Part shown: piece by piece, positions 61,751 through 64,000 of the stretch
Layout: each line of letters starts with the position of its first letter
How positions within the stretch are numbered: the first letter of the stretch is position 1
NCBI GenBank assembly: GCA_045106765.1
Contig: JBGCFD010000190.1
Location: forward strand, 62,001 to 126,000
Reading direction: 5' to 3'
Source: CAJQQY01 sp045106765
GTDB taxonomy: Bacteria; Bacteroidota; Bacteroidia; Chitinophagales; Saprospiraceae
Length of the DNA stretch: 64,000 nucleotides
The notes under the pieces: generated by a model
Seen by the model: only the letters and a program-made list of their open reading frames with translations
Database searches by the model: none
What the model was told of the DNA's origin: nothing
Translations under genes and position numbers: made by a program

Positions 61751-64000
61751 TTATAAAGTAATCGTCAAATCTCCTGAAAGTTGAATGACTTCACCATCCA
61801 AATATTCAACTTCTATCATCCAAACATAAACACCTGAGCTGGCTAATTTTCCATTAACAAATCCATTCCAACCATAGTTAAAATCATTCGGTGGCAAATC
61901 ATTTCCTTCAAAAACTACTGCTCCCCAACGATTGAAAACCCGCATGTTTTTAACTAATGAAACTGATTTGTTGGCATTGATATAAAAGAAATCGTTCGCA
62001 CCATCTCCATTTGGAGAAAAAGCATTCGGCACAAAAACGTCTCGAATTTTATTGACAAAAACATTAATAGAATCACTTGTCGAACAATCATCGATAGAAG
62101 TTACCGTCAAAGAATAAGAGGCATCATTGATTGGCGCAACTGTTGGACGAAGACAAGTATCGCAATCAATACTGTTGTCGACACTAGTCCAAATGATATC
62201 TACCAAATTCGTATTATTGGTCGTAACTGGAATTAAAATATCGCAGCCCAAAGCCACTTCCAAATCTGGCCCCATAAAAAGAACAGGAATATCTGGTGCA
62301 GTCAACGTTCCGCTATCTTCTGTTACGCAACCATTATCATCCATGATTGAAATTTCGTAAGTACCAGAAGCGAGGTCTTGATAAAGATTCGTTGAATTGA
62401 ATGGACCACTTCCCATGGCAGTTTGATAAGTTGGTGTTCCACCCCAAACAGAATCAATTTGAATCAAACCAGTCTCAAAGCCATCGCAATTAGGATCAAT
62501 ATAATTGATCAAAAATTCAATAGGCGTAGGTTCCGTCAAGGTAATATTATTGGTTTGCACACACCCATTATCATCGGTGATACTGACGGTGTAAAAACCT
62601 GCAGCAAGGTTATTGGCTTGGTCTCCAATTTGCATTTGATTATCACTCCAAGCGAAAGAGTAGGGAAGCACTCCGCCATCTCCAATTGCCAAAGCTGTTC
62701 CATCCATTCCTCCATTGCAACTCAAATTAAATCCATCAATGTCAATGGCATCTGTCGCAACACTCAGCTCAGTTGGTTCAGTTACTTCTTGAAAAAGTAC
62801 TACGTTGTTGCCAAAATTATCCATGATATTAATTTCATAAATTCCTGCGGGAACATTGGAAATTTGATTGTTGTCAAATAAGATGGTGTTGCCTGATCCA
62901 AAAATGGTTACATCGGTGATGTGTTCCCAAACATAGTTAAAAGGAGGAGTTCCATTTTGTACAGAGAAAATTAAAAAGCCATTTGCCTCGCCTTTACAAA
63001 TTGGAGAAATAAATTCAGTCGAACCAATAATTTCACATTCTACCATAAATAAATCAAGCGTAACAATACTATCGCAAGCTGCTGCGGTCAAAACGGTATC
63101 AACAAAAATTCCTGTAGTTGAATATGGATTATTGCCGATAAAAAATTCTTCCCCTACACATAAATTAATATCAACTGTCTCTTGCGCCTGCGGCAAAACA
63201 GTTAAATCTAAAAAGATCAAACTATCACATCCATTCGGGAGTGTGATGACAAAATCATAAATTCCAGAATCGCAAATGGTTTGTCCTGCCACATCGTAGC
63301 AATCATTATCACAAATTTCTTCTACCAAATTTAAAGTTCCAGGAGTCACTACTTCTACGGTGGTACAGGTTGGAGGAGCATTATCACAAACATTCGCAGC
63401 CGTTACGCATAACTCATAAGTTCCATCAGCTGGGAAAGTAATGTCAACTGTTTGAGTTGTTCCACCAACAGGAGTTCCATCTACAGTCCAATAAAAAAGT
63501 GCAGCACCAACATCGCCAGTTGTAGAATAAGTGGTTGGCATATCAGGGCAAGTTTGCGCTAGTCCGCTGATGTCTCCCGAAGTAGTTAATTGCCCAACGG
63601 CAGTACTTCCACTCAATACATCAAAAGTCCAATCACAAATAGTTCCGCTTGATCCATCCATCACCAAGTAATAATGTTGACCAACGACTAAGGGAGTTGT
63701 ATTAGTAAAAATAACTGAAGCATTAGATGGAATATCGGTATCACACAAAGTAACGGCAGTAAAATTTTCACAGTCAAAGCTTTCAAAAATTCCAACTTCT
63801 AAACCAGAAAAACCTACACAATTAGTAACGGTAACTTGTATTTCTAAATCTTCTGTTCCTGCGATAAAAGCAATATATGCCATTCGGTCATAATCAATTG
63901 TGCAGAATTCAGGGAAACCTTGGCCACCAGGAGGTAAGTCATTTCTACCAGTAAATCCATCAATATCACAAATGACACATGCATCAAGACAGGTAGTAGT
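61751..64000 (-). CDS. SprB-repeat adhesin, tandem paralogue (5' end outside the window)
   Basis: The frame is open to the right edge of the window (750 codons visible). Its first visible residues, TTTCLDACVICDIDGFTG, align with residues near 30 of the other copy, so about 30 N-terminal residues including the signal peptide are missing. The Met at 63883 is internal, not the start. Domain order is the same as in the downstream copy: PKD-like region, three SprB repeats and a CHU_C type B T9SS signal (VFVPNAFSPNGDGANDFFYI). The two proteins differ at only a small share of positions along their whole length, a recent tandem duplication. Confidence 0.92.
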   Translation of the reverse strand, partial: TTTCLDACVICDIDGFTGRNDLPPGGQGFPEFCTIDYDRMAYIAFIAGTEDLEIQVTVTNCVGFSGLEVGIFESFDCENFTAVTLCDTDIPSNASVIFTNTTPLVVGQHYYLVMDGSSGTICDWTFDVLSGSTAVGQLTTSGDISGLAQTCPDMPTTYSTTGDVGAALFYWTVDGTPVGGTTQTVDITFPADGTYELCVTAANVCDNAPPTCTTVEVVTPGTLNLVEEICDNDCYDVAGQTICDSGIYDFVITLPNGCDSLIFLDLTVLPQAQETVDINLCVGEEFFIGNNPYSTTGIFVDTVLTAAACDSIVTLDLFMVECEIIGSTEFISPICKGEANGFLIFSVQNGTPPFNYVWEHITDVTIFGSGNTILFDNNQISNVPAGIYEINIMDNFGNNVVLFQEVTEPTELSVATDAIDIDGFNLSCNGGMDGTALAIGDGGVLPYSFAWSDNQMQIGDQANNLAAGFYTVSITDDNGCVQTNNITLTEPTPIEFLINYIDPNCDGFETGLIQIDSVWGGTPTYQTAMGSGPFNSTNLYQDLASGTYEISIMDDNGCVTEDSGTLTAPDIPVLFMGPDLEVALGCDILIPVTTNNTNLVDIIWTSVDNSIDCDTCLRPTVAPINDASYSLTVTSIDDCSTSDSINVFVNKIRDVFVPNAFSPNGDGANDFFYINANKSVSLVKNMRVFNRWGAVVFEGNDLPPNDFNYGWNGFVNGKLASSGVYVWMIEVEYLDGEVIQLSGDLTITL

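Noticed and set aside
62423..62881. 152-codon plus-strand frame inside the second adhesin
   Set aside because: Antisense to a strongly supported SprB-repeat gene; the similar stretch in the other copy is broken, so it is chance.
1..64000. tRNA and rRNA genes
   Set aside because: No stretch with tRNA T-arm and anticodon-arm features or conserved rRNA segments was recognised on either strand by eye.

Overview
The window is AT-rich DNA from a member of the Bacteroidota. Evidence for this: type IX secretion (T9SS) sorting domains of both type A (T9SS_A-like C-termini) and type B (gliding-motility CHU_C), a PorU2-like C25 peptidase, an UpxY antiterminator, a Wzi/RemB-like outer-membrane protein, -7 boxes of the TAnnTTTG type, and almost no Shine-Dalgarno sequences. 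The mix of SprB-repeat adhesins, YHYH and MbnP proteins suggests a marine or sludge Saprospira/Cytophaga-type lineage, but genus cannot be fixed from the sequence.

Layout. (1) 1-9.9 kb, minus strand: one long polysaccharide operon. It runs from a Wza-like SLBB exporter and a Wzz-like co-polymerase through two regulators (winged-helix/nucleotidyltransferase-like and UpxY/NusG-like), then sulfate activation (cysC, cysD, cysN), then a TviB-type UDP-GlcNAc 6-dehydrogenase and the start of a TviC-type epimerase. (2) 10.1-17.7 kb, minus: cobalamin-dependent methionine synthase metH, a LytTR response regulator with its LytS-type kinase, and a Wzi-like barrel. (3) 17.8-22.3 kb: a plasmid-type replicon backbone. 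It has a ParA ATPase with an RHH partner on the minus strand, a 1.3 kb origin-like region with centromere-like repeats and about fifteen 19-bp iterons, a Rep_3-family initiator on the plus strand, and a KilA-N protein. (4) 22.5-42.6 kb: a second glycan cluster on both strands, with WbpE, WbpI, WbpB and WbpD homologues, a Wzy-like polymerase, a Wzx-like flippase, glycosyltransferases, a FkbM methyltransferase, an SGNH hydrolase, a deacetylase and a FemX-like acyltransferase. A 1673-residue PorU2-like peptidase gene interrupts it. (5) 42.9-51.8 kb: small accessory genes (methyltransferase, AraC, SDR, LysR, DUF5916, DUF2200, a broken acetyltransferase, a MITE-like element, a lipoprotein). (6) 51.9-64 kb, minus: secreted proteins, namely a T9SS lipase-like protein, a YHYH protein, an MbnP/MbnH pair, and two tandem near-identical SprB-repeat adhesins, the second running off the window.

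How the parts fit. TviB would make UDP-GlcNAcA. TviC could turn this into UDP-GalNAcA, and WbpB-WbpE-WbpD-WbpI could turn it into UDP-ManNAc3NAcA. So regions 1 and 4 look like two halves of one surface-glycan programme, with sulfation suggested by the PAPS-forming cys genes. A replication origin and partition module sits exactly between the two halves and only a few kb from metH. The window is therefore either part of a large secondary replicon (chromid or megaplasmid) or a chromosome with an integrated plasmid. This is the most notable feature of the window.
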